From: Clostridiales bacterium | GTDB taxonomy: Bacteria > Bacillota > Clostridia > Oscillospirales > Oscillospiraceae | Length of the DNA: 62,458 bases | NCBI GenBank assembly: GCA_004557075.1 | Contig: SFEX01000028.1 | Coordinates: forward strand, 1-62,458 | Direction of reading: 5' to 3' | Shown: positions 24,784 to 33,485 of the stretch, in pieces | Layout: each line of letters begins with the position of its first letter | How positions within the stretch are numbered: the stretch's first letter is position 1 | Program-made: the position numbers and the translations under genes | Notes under the pieces: generated by a model | Database searches by the model: none | Seen by the model: only the letters and a program-made list of their open reading frames with translations | Told to the model about the DNA's origin: nothing

Positions 24784-24899
24784 AGCCGCATACGAACTCA
24801 CCCCCGCTTGGCATAAGCCCGACGACTCATGGTGCCTGACCCAGCAGATGATCGACAGATTCCTGAATGCCGGATATACCGCGTTTTGGGAGAGATGAT
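24784..24899 (+). pseudogene. Gene remnant without start
   Basis: An open frame of 38 codons directly following the previous stop, ending at a TGA at 24897-24899: it reads AAYELTPAWHKPDDSW, then LTQQMIDRFLNAGYTAFWER. The amino-acid make-up looks like the tail of a real protein, but no start, ribosome site or upstream part is present. Family not recognised. Confidence 0.3.
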
Positions 24900-25016
24900 G
24901 CGCTCTTTAACGGCGCGTCAAAAACCTTTGACACGAAAAAAGCCCATAATGTCAGCATTATTTGATGGCGCAGGCGCAATTATTTGATTAGTATAACTGC
25001 GAAGGGGGGCAAAGCT

Positions 25017-25598
25017 ATGGAACTTGGAAAGCAGATAAAAAAATGCCGTCAGGACGCGAAACTGACCCAGGAGGAGCTGGCCGAGCGCATTTACGTTTCA
25101 AGGCAGACCGTTTCAAACTGGGAAAACGATAAAAGCTATCCCGACGTGAATAGCTTAGTGCTGCTGAGCGAAGTATTTAGAGTCTCCCTTGACAAACTGA
25201 TCAAAGGAGATATTGACGTCATGAAAGCAGTAATAAGAACGGAAGACATAGCCAAACTAAACCGCTATAGTGCGATCTACGCGGTGCTGCTTATTGCCGC
25301 GGTTGTATCGGCAATTCCGCTTGCCGATCTGCTCGGATTCTGGGGCCTCATTCCGTGGGGGATCATCCTTGCGGCGGCATTGTATTTTGCATTTAAAATT
25401 GAAAGGCTCAAAAAAGATAACGATATCCAGACCTACAGGGAGATCGTTGCGTTTTCCGAGGGCAAGCAGCTCGACGAGATACAAAAGCAGCGGGAGATAG
25501 GCAAGCGTCCGTATCAAAAGTTCCTTTTGGCCGCGGCCGCCGCCGTTATCACAGCTCTGGTATGTTTTTTAATCGGATGTCTGATAAAAATTTTTTAA
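25017..25598 (+). CDS. XRE regulator with membrane domain
   Basis: 193 residues. N-terminal HTH (LGKQIKKCRQDAKLTQEELAE, SRQTVSNWENDKSYPDVNSL) followed by a linker and three hydrophobic segments (about 83-104, 108-126 and 172-192). HTH proteins of this plan are frequent in Firmicutes and are thought to sense membrane or envelope signals. ATG at 25017 follows GAAGGGGGG by 7 bases. It lies immediately outside the left end of the mobile element, and its terminator was split by the insertion. Confidence 0.85.
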   Translation: MELGKQIKKCRQDAKLTQEELAERIYVSRQTVSNWENDKSYPDVNSLVLLSEVFRVSLDKLIKGDIDVMKAVIRTEDIAKLNRYSAIYAVLLIAAVVSAIPLADLLGFWGLIPWGIILAAALYFAFKIERLKKDNDIQTYREIVAFSEGKQLDEIQKQREIGKRPYQKFLLAAAAAVITALVCFLIGCLIKIF

Positions 25599-25602
25599 GC
25601 AC

Positions 25603-25622
25603 AAAGCAAAAAAGCACCGCAA
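25603..25622. other. Left junction of the mobile element (attL-like)
   Basis: Host arm GCAAAAAAGCACCGC (25606-25620; 18 bases if counted from 25603) followed by AA, then element sequence. The exact reverse complement of the arm sits at 49873-49890, also next to AA. Joined, the two arms make an uninterrupted palindromic terminator, like others in this genome. Confidence 0.65.
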
Positions 25623-25654
25623 GGGAGACACTTCGTAAGGAAGTTGTCTCCCTT
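25621..25654. repeat. Left-end hairpin of the element
   Basis: A long dyad (AAGGGAGACACTTC / GAAGTTGTCTCCCTT) with T-rich sequence after it. Read outward it contains CTTCCTTACG, also present in the right-end hairpin at 49843-49870 read outward, so it may be part of the recombinase site as well as a terminator. Confidence 0.6.
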
Positions 25655-25720
25655 CGGCTTTTGTAATCAGTCAGAATGATTGAATTGTAGGTAAAATCAA
25701 TCATATTGGAGGATTACAAG

Positions 25721-26098
25721 ATGAAACAGCATTACACAGACAGAAGAACAGGTATCACCTACACTCTACAGGGCGATTATTACTTACCTAACCTTGCCTT
25801 ACCACAAGAAAAAGAACAACATATCGGTGTATGGGGACAGCGACACTTACGGTATATTAAGCGGCACAGAAAGGTGTTTTACACTAATCTGCTGACAAGT
25901 GGCAAGCTGTACGACTATCTCGCTGACCTCGACAAGCAAGCTGAGGATAAGTTTTTTCGGCTTGTAAAGCAGATAGCAGAGCGAGAGGGCGTGACAGAAC
26001 AGCTCAAAGCAGACAACCAAATGGAGTGGGTTGCTCGGATGAACAATATCCGTAGCAGAGTAACAGAAATTGTCAATACAGAGGTAATCTTCGTATGA
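25721..26098 (+). CDS. tnpV: TnpV-type transposon protein
   Basis: 125 residues. Recognised as TnpV of Tn4451-like elements: HYTDRRTGITYTLQGDYYLPNL, then the H-IGVWGQRHLRYIKRHRK core. Role is uncertain; TnpV occurs next to one end of large-serine-recombinase transposons. ATG at 25721 has GGAGG 9 bases upstream. It stands about 100 bp inside the left end, as expected. Confidence 0.85.
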   Translation: MKQHYTDRRTGITYTLQGDYYLPNLALPQEKEQHIGVWGQRHLRYIKRHRKVFYTNLLTSGKLYDYLADLDKQAEDKFFRLVKQIAEREGVTEQLKADNQMEWVARMNNIRSRVTEIVNTEVIFV

Positions 26099-26241
26099 GA
26101 AAGCGGAAGTATTACCTTTACCTCACGGCAGAGGAACGGCGGTATATCTTCAATGCCTTACTTGCCTACCGCAACAAACTGTTTGCACAGAGAAGATATA
26201 CTGACATCGTTGATGAGGTTATAATAAAACTGCATAAGTAA
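26095..26241 (+). CDS. Small TnpV-linked protein (48 aa)
   Basis: A 48-residue basic, aromatic-rich ORF (MRKRKYYLYLTAEERRYIF...) whose ATG overlaps the tnpV stop (ATGA). The coupling and the coding-like sequence support it as a gene. Such small ORFs commonly follow tnpV in Firmicutes elements. The text YLTAEERRYIFNALLAYRNK suggests a short helical DNA-associated protein, but no function is known. Confidence 0.65.
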   Translation: MRKRKYYLYLTAEERRYIFNALLAYRNKLFAQRRYTDIVDEVIIKLHK

Positions 26242-26357
26242 GCACACGGCGGCAGGGAGAAATCCTTGCCGCTATTTTTTGAAAAAATAAATTTGTGTGT
26301 CACCTTTTATATTGCCCGTGCATCTATATATCAGAACAGCGAAACGGTGGTGTGGTT

Positions 26358-27752
26358 ATGGTATTCAGCAGCTTACAATTTATCTTCATATTTATGCCGA
26401 TATTCTTCGGGTGCTACTATATTGTGCCTGACAAAATAAAGAATTTTATATTGTTTATCGGAAGTTTATGTTTTTACTTTGTGGGCACTATTCATAACCC
26501 CGAACATTTTATATTGTTTATACTCAGCATTGTTGCGGATTTTGCGGTTGGTATATGGATTGAAAAATTTCCTGCACGCAAGAAGGTGTTATTAGCCACA
26601 GGCATAATTTTTCATTTAATCAATTTTGCCGTATTTAAGTATTCCGGTTTTGTAATAAATGAAATGGGCAGATTAAATCCGAGCTTTAATTTTACGGCAG
26701 ATGTTGTATTGCCTATCGGCATTTCTTTTTACACCTTTCAAGGAATTTCATACATTGTTGATGTTTACAGAGGAAATGCAAAAGCAGAAAGAAGTTTGCT
26801 TAGATATGCTGTATATATTTCAATGTTTGAGCAACTTATCGCCGGCCCGATTGTCACTTACGGTCAAGTAGAAAAAGAACTGTATAAACGGAAAATCAAA
26901 GTATCATCTGTGCTGAAAGGTATGGGAGTGTTTATTTTCGGCTTAGGATTAAAAGTATTGCTTGCTAATCCTATCGGAAAACTGTGGTCGCAGACTTGTG
27001 CAATCGGGTTTGAAAGTATATCTACACCGCTCGCATGGATGGCGATAATAGCATTTTCTTTTCAAATATATTTTGATTTTTTCGGTTATTCTTTAATGGC
27101 AATCGGACTTGGAAAAATGCTCGGATTTAAGTTGCCGAAAAACTTTGAACATCCATACACCAGCCTTACAATGACAGAATTTTGGCGGCGGTGGCATATA
27201 ACACTTGGGGCTTGGTTTAGAGAGTATGTATATATCCCTCTTGGTGGAAATCGCAACGGCAAAATTGCCACTGTTAGAAATTTGCTTATCGTATGGTTGT
27301 TTACCGGATTATGGCACGGAGCAGGATATAATTTTGTTTTATGGGGTACGTTTTTATTCCTTATCATAATGCTTGAGAAATTTTTTATAGGAAAACATCT
27401 TAATAAAATGCCTGTCATTGCACACCTTTATATGATCATATTGATTCCGATTACTTGGGCAATATTCGCTATTGATGATATAGGGCAGCTTGGGGTGTTT
27501 TTTACTCGGTTGTTTCCGTTTTTCGGTCAAGGTGTATGGTCGATATTTCGGTATGACTACATAAAATATTTAAGTTTATATTATCCGTTTTTTATTGCAG
27601 GCATATTGTTCTCGACGAGATTACCGTTTAGTATTTTGAAACGAATCAAAAGCCGTGTCATTATAGGCTTGCTTCTTGCAGTAATATTCGGTGCAAGCGT
27701 CTATTGTATGTACCGTGGCTTTGATGATCCGTTTTTATATTTTAGATTTTGA
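26358..27752 (+). CDS. MBOAT-family O-acyltransferase
   Basis: 464 residues, about eleven helices, of the AlgI/PatA/DltB superfamily, which moves acetyl groups across the membrane for polymer O-acetylation. Signature region MTEFWRRWHITLGAWFREY followed by IPLGGNR, and the second conserved His in FTGLWHGAGYNF, are intact. ATG at 26358 after a GGTGG stretch. The SGNH protein follows 13 bp later; MBOAT plus SGNH pairs (PatA/PatB, AlgI/AlgJ) form two-component O-acetylation systems. Together with the sigma/RsiV genes it suggests peptidoglycan O-acetylation as cargo. Confidence 0.88.
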   Translation: MVFSSLQFIFIFMPIFFGCYYIVPDKIKNFILFIGSLCFYFVGTIHNPEHFILFILSIVADFAVGIWIEKFPARKKVLLATGIIFHLINFAVFKYSGFVINEMGRLNPSFNFTADVVLPIGISFYTFQGISYIVDVYRGNAKAERSLLRYAVYISMFEQLIAGPIVTYGQVEKELYKRKIKVSSVLKGMGVFIFGLGLKVLLANPIGKLWSQTCAIGFESISTPLAWMAIIAFSFQIYFDFFGYSLMAIGLGKMLGFKLPKNFEHPYTSLTMTEFWRRWHITLGAWFREYVYIPLGGNRNGKIATVRNLLIVWLFTGLWHGAGYNFVLWGTFLFLIIMLEKFFIGKHLNKMPVIAHLYMIILIPITWAIFAIDDIGQLGVFFTRLFPFFGQGVWSIFRYDYIKYLSLYYPFFIAGILFSTRLPFSILKRIKSRVIIGLLLAVIFGASVYCMYRGFDDPFLYFRF

Positions 27753-27765
27753 GAGGTAAAGAAAA

Positions 27766-28596
27766 ATGAAAAAGTCAAATTTAGTTACGCTTTTGTCCTT
27801 ATGCTTTATAATTGTTGCTGTTATACTGTTTATGTTCCTTTGGAAAACTCCGTCTGCAAGTTCCGGCACAGAAACCGAAAGCAATTCTACAACACAAAGC
27901 AATATTATAACGACTCCAAAAGATACTTCGGAAGATATTAGTTCTACGAAAACAGAGGACAGTTCCGAAGCGAGTACATCTATAACAGACAATATCACAT
28001 CGAAAACGAACAACAATACTTCTATGGGTGATGCTTTATTTATCGGTGATTCAAGGACAGTAGGACTTATGGAGTATGCAGATATCGACGGTGCAGACTA
28101 TTTTTGTACGGTGGGAATGAGTGTTTACAACATTCATAAAAATTCTGTTTCAGTTCCCAATGTAGGTAAGGTGACTTTGACGGAGTTGCTGAACGGCAAA
28201 AAGTATGGTAAAATATATATAATGCTAGGCATCAATGAAGTGGGATACAAATTCAGCAGCACCGTCGAAAAATACAGTGAATTGATTGAATTCATAAAAG
28301 ACAAACAACCCGATGCTGTTATTTTTATACAGGCAAATCTGCACGTTTCAAAAAGTCGTTCGGATAGTGATAAGGTGGTAAACAATACTGCTATCAACGG
28401 GTTAAATGCAGAATTAGCAAAACTTGCTGACGGAAAAAGCATATTTTATCTTGACGCTAATATTTTGTTTGACGACGAAGCGGGTGGATTATCTGCCGAT
28501 AAATCGGGGGACAGTACGCATCTTTATGCTAAATATTATAAAGAGTGGGGCGAATGGATTATAAAGCAGACAGCTTCACTAATCGGGGAGGGATGA
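27766..28596 (+). CDS. Membrane-anchored SGNH/GDSL O-acetyltransferase or esterase
   Basis: 276 residues: one N-terminal helix (about 7-27), a Ser/Thr-rich linker (about 30-88), then an SGNH domain. Block I is FIGDSRTVGL, block III holds LGINEVGY, and block V is DSTHLY with the catalytic Asp and His. In PatB/OatA the same domain transfers acetyl to muramic acid. The stop overlaps the sigma-factor start (ATGA), so expression is coupled. Confidence 0.85.
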   Translation: MKKSNLVTLLSLCFIIVAVILFMFLWKTPSASSGTETESNSTTQSNIITTPKDTSEDISSTKTEDSSEASTSITDNITSKTNNNTSMGDALFIGDSRTVGLMEYADIDGADYFCTVGMSVYNIHKNSVSVPNVGKVTLTELLNGKKYGKIYIMLGINEVGYKFSSTVEKYSELIEFIKDKQPDAVIFIQANLHVSKSRSDSDKVVNNTAINGLNAELAKLADGKSIFYLDANILFDDEAGGLSADKSGDSTHLYAKYYKEWGEWIIKQTASLIGEG

Positions 28597-29087
28597 TTTT
28601 GACCGACAAAGACGCATTTTGCGAACATATACGGCTTTGTGAAAAATCAATGTATTCTTTGGCTTTTTCTATTGTCAGAAACGATTCGGATGCAGGCGAA
28701 ATCATCAGCGAATCCATATATCGAGCCTATAAAAATTTAGACACACTAAAAAACGAAAATTCTTTTAAGCCGTGGATATTGCGTATTGTTCACAATACAG
28801 CGGTTGAAACGATTCGCAAAAATTCAAAAATTATATCTATGGAGGAAACACCGAACATTCCCGATGATAGTCCCGAAAACGACATAACTGCAAGGCTTAC
28901 AGTTCGTGAAGCTGTGAATAGCCTTAAACAACCCTACCGTACTGTTGTTGTACTGTTTTATTATGAAAATCTTTCGGTATCAAAAATCGCACAAATTACA
29001 AGCACGAATATGCCCGCTGTAAAAAAACAACTTTCCCGTGCCCGAAAGATGCTGCGAGAAATTTTGAAGGAGGATTTTAACGGATGA
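28593..29087 (+). CDS. ECF sigma factor (SigV-like context)
   Basis: 164 residues. Sigma2 domain with SLAFSIVRNDSDAGEIISESIYRAYKN and WILRIVHNTAVETIRK, and sigma4 domain with LKQPYRTVVVLFYYENLSVSKIAQIT then VKKQLSRARKMLREIL. ATG at 28593 follows GGGGAGG. The gene overlaps the SGNH gene upstream and the RsiV-like gene downstream by four bases each. By analogy with Bacillus SigV it would be released when RsiV meets lysozyme; the inference rests on the neighbour. Confidence 0.87.
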   Translation: MILTDKDAFCEHIRLCEKSMYSLAFSIVRNDSDAGEIISESIYRAYKNLDTLKNENSFKPWILRIVHNTAVETIRKNSKIISMEETPNIPDDSPENDITARLTVREAVNSLKQPYRTVVVLFYYENLSVSKIAQITSTNMPAVKKQLSRARKMLREILKEDFNG

Positions 29088-29980
29088 ATTATTTTGATAA
29101 ATATATAAAAAGCAAAGCGGCGGAAGAACAGACAGACATTCCTGATTCTGTGAAAAACCATATAGAACAAACACTTGCCGATTTACCCGAAAAGAAACCC
29201 GTTATAAAACAAATTCGTATATTACCCCGTATTGCAGCGGCTGCAGCTTGCTTTGTTTTTATAACACTTTTCGTATTGCCTAATGTAAGCGTAGCATACG
29301 CACAAACGCTGGAGCAAATTCCCGTAATCGGTGATATTGTTAGGGTGGTAACTATCCGTAATTATTTCTATGCTGACGATAAACACGAAATGAATATTGA
29401 CGTACCGCAAATAGAGGGTGAGGATAGCGAAGCTGTTGATTATATAAACAAAGATGTCAGCGAGCTTACAACTGCTCTTGTAAATCAGTTTTATAAAGAC
29501 CTTGAAATTACCGGAAATAATGGCTATGGCTCTATCCACGTTGATTATGAAGCGACAACGAATACAGATCGTTGGTTTACGCTCAAATTATCTGTAAGTG
29601 AAACGGCGGCAAGCAGTAATACTTATTTTGAATTTTATCACATTGATAAAAAGCAAGGAAAGATAGTCGAGCTTGGTGACTTGTTCAATACCGATAAATT
29701 TTCCGATATTCTTGTGGCAGAAATCAAAATGCAAATGCAAGAGCAAATGGCAAACGATGAAAATATCTCATATTGGATAAATAATAGTGGAATAGGCGAA
29801 GAATTTGCAACTGTCAGTGCAGACCACAATTTCTATTGGAATGAAAACGGTGATTTAGTAATTATCTTTGATAAATATGAGGTTGGTCCCGGCTCAATGG
29901 GAACTCCCGAATTTGTTATAGGTAGAGATGTTATTAAGGATATTTTGAAATCTGAATATGATCACATAACCACAGAATAG
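29084..29980 (+). CDS. RsiV-like anti-sigma factor (DUF3298)
   Basis: 298 residues: cytoplasmic N-terminal helix region of about 45 residues, one membrane helix (about 47-66, ending AYAQT, a possible signal-peptidase site as used in RsiV), and an outer DUF4163/DUF3298 domain (MNIDVPQIEGED, then FEFYHIDKKQGKIVELGDLFN). RsiV of Bacillus and Clostridioides binds lysozyme directly and is then cleaved. Domain plan and coupling to an ECF sigma gene agree with this; lysozyme binding itself is inferred. Confidence 0.8.
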   Translation: MNYFDKYIKSKAAEEQTDIPDSVKNHIEQTLADLPEKKPVIKQIRILPRIAAAAACFVFITLFVLPNVSVAYAQTLEQIPVIGDIVRVVTIRNYFYADDKHEMNIDVPQIEGEDSEAVDYINKDVSELTTALVNQFYKDLEITGNNGYGSIHVDYEATTNTDRWFTLKLSVSETAASSNTYFEFYHIDKKQGKIVELGDLFNTDKFSDILVAEIKMQMQEQMANDENISYWINNSGIGEEFATVSADHNFYWNENGDLVIIFDKYEVGPGSMGTPEFVIGRDVIKDILKSEYDHITTE

Positions 29981-30035
29981 AAATATGCGTTGCAAGTAAA
30001 TTAGTATAATATTCCCTAAAATCCGAAAAATATTC

Positions 30036-30073
30036 AAAACCCGTCGTAAAATTCTTGATTTACGGCGGGTTTT
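30036..30073 (+). terminator. Terminator of the MBOAT-SGNH-sigma-RsiV operon
   Basis: AAAACCCGTCGTAAA pairs with TTTACGGCGGGTTTT over an 8-base loop, 55 bp after the anti-sigma stop. Confidence 0.75.
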
Positions 30074-30254
30074 ATGGTATAATATAATCCCTTTAAACGA
30101 GGGATTACAACTGAATACGATGTAAGATTGAGATGTGGCAAAGCCACCCAATGCCGGCGGTATGCTAAGAGAAAATACCGTCACCCATCACTCTATGCGT
30201 TTTGGTACTGTTAGCGAGTGTACGGGTGAGATAACAGTCCCGTCTTTGAATTTT

Positions 30255-30336
30255 AAAGCCGTTACATAGAACATCATTTTGAAGCGAGAGCAAAGCTCCC
30301 GCCGATTCTTGATGTCTGTGTAGCGGCTTTTTTGTT
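30255..30336 (+). terminator. Long hairpin terminator / attenuator
   Basis: AAAGCCGTTACATAGAACATCA (given in part: AAAGCCG and ACATCA) at 30255-30276 pairs with TGATGTCTGTGTAGCGGCTTT at 30310-30330 in the same way, followed by a T-rich run. No gene lies between this and the tandem repeats. Confidence 0.55.
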
Positions 30337-30400
30337 TTGCCTTTTTTCAAAAATAAATTGTCCAAAATCCGAAAAAAGTCAGCAATTAAATATTAGAGAA

Positions 30401-30540
30401 GAAATTTTGCAAAAAGGTGATATTTTTGCCCTTCTCGCTGCCTACTAATTGAGGGATAAAAATTTTTTTGAAAAAAATTTCGCAAAAATCGAATATTTTA
30501 CCCCTTTTCGCTGGCTACTCATTGAGGGGGTAATTAAAAG
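30401..30540 (+). repeat. Two tandem AT-rich repeats, about 72-bp period
   Basis: Copies share AAATTTyGCAAAAA, then a CCCTTyTCGCTGsCTACT core and ATTGAGGG. Core positions are 30429-30456 and 30501-30530. Confidence 0.55.
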
Positions 30541-30709
30541 CCGCTTGTACTTAACAACTGAATGACCGTCTGAATGGGATACTCCGCCAAGACTTCCTCT
30601 GTGGGAACGAGCGAGAAAACGCCGCTGAAAAAGCAGGGGCAGGAACGACATTCGGGTAGAACGGCAAATGGCTCTGCAAAAAACAAAAATAAGAAAGGAG
30701 CGATTAAGA

Positions 30710-31075
30710 ATGAAGATGACAAAAGGTGAACGGCTCGTAGCCGAAATGCTCGGAGAAATACCGCAGACGGGGATGCCCGTACTGACCGAAGAACACCCTT
30801 TTCTCTGGAAGGTAGTTACCTTTATGCAGACAAGAAAAGAATGGCTCGGTACGGCTACCGATCTTTTGAACGCTGTCGGAGATAACTACACCCCGCCCAA
30901 CACCGTTACAAAACTGTTACGGAAATATGATTATAAATATCTGTATAAGGAAAAAGGGATTGATGTATCTTTCCGCCGCACCAACCGCAAGCGGCTCATA
31001 GGCTTATGCAATAGATTTTATTCTCGTAGTGACAGTTCCGTGTACGGTAGCGGTGACGGTTATTTTCAGAGATAG
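30710..31075 (+). CDS. Element-borne winged-helix-like protein
   Basis: 121 residues. GAAAGGAG stands 9 bases before the ATG at 30710. The middle part (FLWKVVTFMQTRKEWLGTATDLLNAVG, then TPPNTVTKLLRKY and a basic RRTNRKRLIGL) resembles the C-terminal winged-helix region of phage and plasmid primase-like proteins, which bind DNA. No catalytic motif is present. Position before mobC and the relaxase suggests a role in element replication or regulation. Identification is tentative. Confidence 0.55.
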   Translation: MKMTKGERLVAEMLGEIPQTGMPVLTEEHPFLWKVVTFMQTRKEWLGTATDLLNAVGDNYTPPNTVTKLLRKYDYKYLYKEKGIDVSFRRTNRKRLIGLCNRFYSRSDSSVYGSGDGYFQR

Positions 31076-31101
31076 GAGTAACCAAAAGAGAAAGCACTAT
31101 G

Positions 31102-31193
31102 CCTGTCCACAGGTATAGCGAGCATCGGATTTTGACACCAAAATCCAATCCACACCCTAAAGGGATGTGGACTATGCTCAGGGGACACCCCTG
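31102..31193 (+). other. Candidate origin of transfer (oriT) of the outer element
   Basis: Four successive dyads in 92 bases just upstream of mobC: CCTGTCCACAGG (31102), the GGATTTTG/CAAAATCC hairpin (31127-31146), TCCACACCC/GGGATGTGGA (31149-31171), and CAGGGGACACCCCTG (31179-31193). Stacked inverted repeats next to mobC and a relaxase are usual for oriT. No nick site can be assigned. Confidence 0.45.
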
Positions 31194-31222
31194 AATACCC
31201 CTAATAAGAAGGAGATGATTTT

Positions 31223-31510
31223 ATGAAAAACAAGGATTCCGTGCGTATCTCTGTGCGGCTATCCGAAGAAGAAAAAGTACAGTTGGAACGCTCGGCAAAG
31301 ATATGTGGGCTATCTCAATCGGAATTTGTGCGTCAGCTCTGCAAAGGTAAAACACCTAAGCCGCAACCAACAAAAGAGTTTTGGCAGTTGCTTGAAGCAC
31401 TCTATGAAGCCCACAAAGTCTTTAAGGAGTGTGCCAAGTACGAGTCATCTGCGCTAAATATCTGCAAAGAAATCGAGTGTCTTATCCTCGATTTACAGGA
31501 GGTGGGATGA
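31223..31510 (+). CDS. mobC: MobC-like relaxosome protein
   Basis: 95 residues. N-terminal ribbon-helix-helix (RISVRLSEEEKVQLERSAKICGLSQSEFVRQL) of MobC/CopG-like relaxosome accessory proteins, followed by a helical tail. It should bind oriT and assist the relaxase. AAGGAG 9 bases before the ATG. The stop overlaps the relaxase start (ATGA). Confidence 0.82.
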   Translation: MKNKDSVRISVRLSEEEKVQLERSAKICGLSQSEFVRQLCKGKTPKPQPTKEFWQLLEALYEAHKVFKECAKYESSALNICKEIECLILDLQEVG

Positions 31511-32754
31511 TGGCTACTACGAGTTTATGGCATATTGAAGGTCGGTTAAAAGACCTTATTGCCTATGTAGAAAATCCCGAAAAGACGGTAGCAAACAATC
31601 CGAGTTTACAACCGTTATGGGAGGTTATGTCCTATGTCAGCCGCCCCGAAGCAACCGAGCAGGGTGAGTACGTTTCTACCATAAACTGCTTAAAGGAAAT
31701 CGCTCTACAACAAATGATCCTAACCAAAAAGCAGTACGGCAAAGAGAACGGATATATTGCTTGGCACGGTTATCAGAGCTTTAAGCCGGATGAGGTTACG
31801 GCAAAAGAAGCACACGAAATCGGGTTGCAGACCGCAAGAGAAATGTGGGGTGATCGGTATCAAATAATCGTTACTACCCACCTTGACAAAGACCATCTGC
31901 ACAATCATTTCTGCTTCAATTCCGTGTCCTTTATTGATGGCGGCAAGTATGATTACTCGAAAAAAGAACGGTGGAGATTGATGCAAGTGTCTGACCGCAT
32001 CTGTGCTGAACACGGCTTGTCGGTTATCAAGAACCCACACAAAGCACCCACAAGACAAGTATGGCTTGATGAGAAAAGCGGTAAATCTACCCGTTACAAT
32101 GTATACCGTGAGGATGTGCGAGAAGCCATTGATTACAGCCGAAGTCCAAAATATATCGAAGAATATTTGCAGAGAAAAGGATATATTACCGACTTCACGG
32201 GTAAGCATTGGAAGATACGATTGTCGCAGTACCAACACTTTACAAGGCTTGATACCCTCGATGAGAGATGGACTCCCGAAAACCTAAAGTGGTCGATTGG
32301 CAGATACGCTTCTTTCGGTAGCAGACGGGCATATATCTCTTATCCCAAAGATATGCCGCAGGACTTAAAGGATTGGTTTCAGCCATTCCACCATACAAGC
32401 CATATATACCGCTTGTATCTACACTACTGTTATCTGCTCGGTTACTTGCCGAAAAATACCGACTATAAACCCACAAGTCCCTATCTCAAAGAGGACTTAA
32501 AGAAGCTCGACGAGATTTCCGAACAAGTGCGGTATATGGGCAAATACCATATCGAAACCTTTGATGATCTGTACGCAGGCAGAGTAAAGATTGAAAGCGA
32601 TATGTATTCCCTCCGTTTTCTGATTTTTGAAAGGACAAAAAATCAAAAGACGGAGGCGGGGAGCGGCAGCGGGGACGCTTGGAAGCTGCGGAAACAAAAA
32701 CGGCGCACAGACGGGCTTTCAGGCCCGTCCATGCGCCGTTTCTCTCCTTCATGA
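31507..32754 (+). pseudogene. mobA: Relaxase of the outer element, C-terminus replaced
   Basis: 415 codons. Relaxase/mobilization nuclease domain: start LWHIEGRLKDLIAYVENPEKT, and the metal motif THLDKDHLHNHFCFNSVSF with its HxDxDHxHNH pattern. These MOBP-type relaxases nick oriT and lead strand transfer. The protein looks normal to about residue 376 (RFLIFERTKNQK), but then changes into low-complexity sequence (EAGSGSGDAWKLRKQK) at about 32640, where G+C rises and the inner element begins. The nuclease domain is intact, so nicking might persist; the C-terminal part is lost. Confidence 0.8.
32696..32742. terminator. Terminator-like hairpin at the inner junction
   Basis: AAACGGCGCA...GACGGGC pairs with GCCCGTC...TGCGCCGTTT; it encodes the last residues of the truncated relaxase. 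Confidence 0.6.
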
Positions 32755-33047
32755 AGCCGCCGCTCCTTGGCAGAGACATGTCTATACCATGCGAATGGAG
32801 CTTTGATAAACATAAAGAGAGCTGTAGCTCACCTTCGTGAGTACAGCTCGCCTTAGAGGTTATTCTTTTATGCCGAGCCGGTCGATAACGATTGGCTCCT
32901 TTTTATCCCATTCCTTTCTGACAAAAATACGGCTTGTACATAATGATCCTCCAATCGGGCAAGTTAGTTTTAATGTACCTGATATGCAGGGTATGGTGAT
33001 TTATAGCGGCAGGTATGCACACTACAATGAATGTGAGGTGAGCTAAA
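32755..33047. other. Non-coding junction segment
   Basis: No intact gene. It contains a hairpin (AGCTGTAGCTCAC / GTGAGTACAGCT, 32820-32848) and, on the minus strand at 32860-32960, a short frame-broken remnant: GGAGG, MYKPYF..., then in another frame FVRKEWDKKEPIVIDRLGIKE and a stop. Confidence 0.4.
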
Positions 33048-33485
33048 ATGTATAATCCGGTGGATGGGTTCAGTAAAGAGCTTCGGGAAAAACGGGAGGC
33101 TGCCGGGCAGACGCAAAAGGGGCTTGCGGCAAAAATGGGCATGAGCCACCGCACAATCATGGACACGGAGCTGTGCCGCAGCAGCCCGAAGTTTGAAACC
33201 GTCGCGCTGCTTGCCAGAGAACTGGATATCAGCCTCGATGCGCTCGTTTTCCCCGATAGGGTTTCGCCGAATGGGATTCCCCTGTGCGTATATGATTATT
33301 TCAAGAACAAGACAGAAGCGCAGGCGCAGAAGTACATCGCACTGTGCCAGCAGGCGGATACCCTCAAGGGGGACAAGGAAAGGCGGTTGCTCAAGGCAGC
33401 CGCCTTTTGCTTGCCGTCATACGCCGCTATCTTTTCCTTGCGACCACCACGAAGCGCCCGTTTTCCGTGTGATAGGCGCAGGTGA
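33048..33485 (+). CDS. XRE-family regulator with altered C-terminus
   Basis: 145 residues. HTH at about 10-65: ELREKREAAGQTQKGLAAKMGM, SHRTIMDTELCRSSPKFETV, ELDISLDALVF. The following helical part (YDYFKNKTEAQAQKYIALCQQ) is usual for regulators on Firmicutes elements. The final 20-25 residues run antisense to the 3' end of the sortase gene (59-bp convergent overlap) and look non-native. GAGGTG precedes the ATG. Confidence 0.7.
   Translation: MYNPVDGFSKELREKREAAGQTQKGLAAKMGMSHRTIMDTELCRSSPKFETVALLARELDISLDALVFPDRVSPNGIPLCVYDYFKNKTEAQAQKYIALCQQADTLKGDKERRLLKAAAFCLPSYAAIFSLRPPRSARFPCDRRR

Larger units (their letters stand above)
29981..30709. other. Non-coding leader region of the mobilisation genes
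   Basis: Over 700 bases without a supported gene. It holds the terminator at 30036, a second long terminator-like hairpin at 30255-30336, and two tandem, AT-rich repeats (about 30401-30470 and 30476-30540). The composition and the repeats suggest an attenuated or regulated leader, or a plasmid-like replication/maintenance site of the element. Confidence 0.5.
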
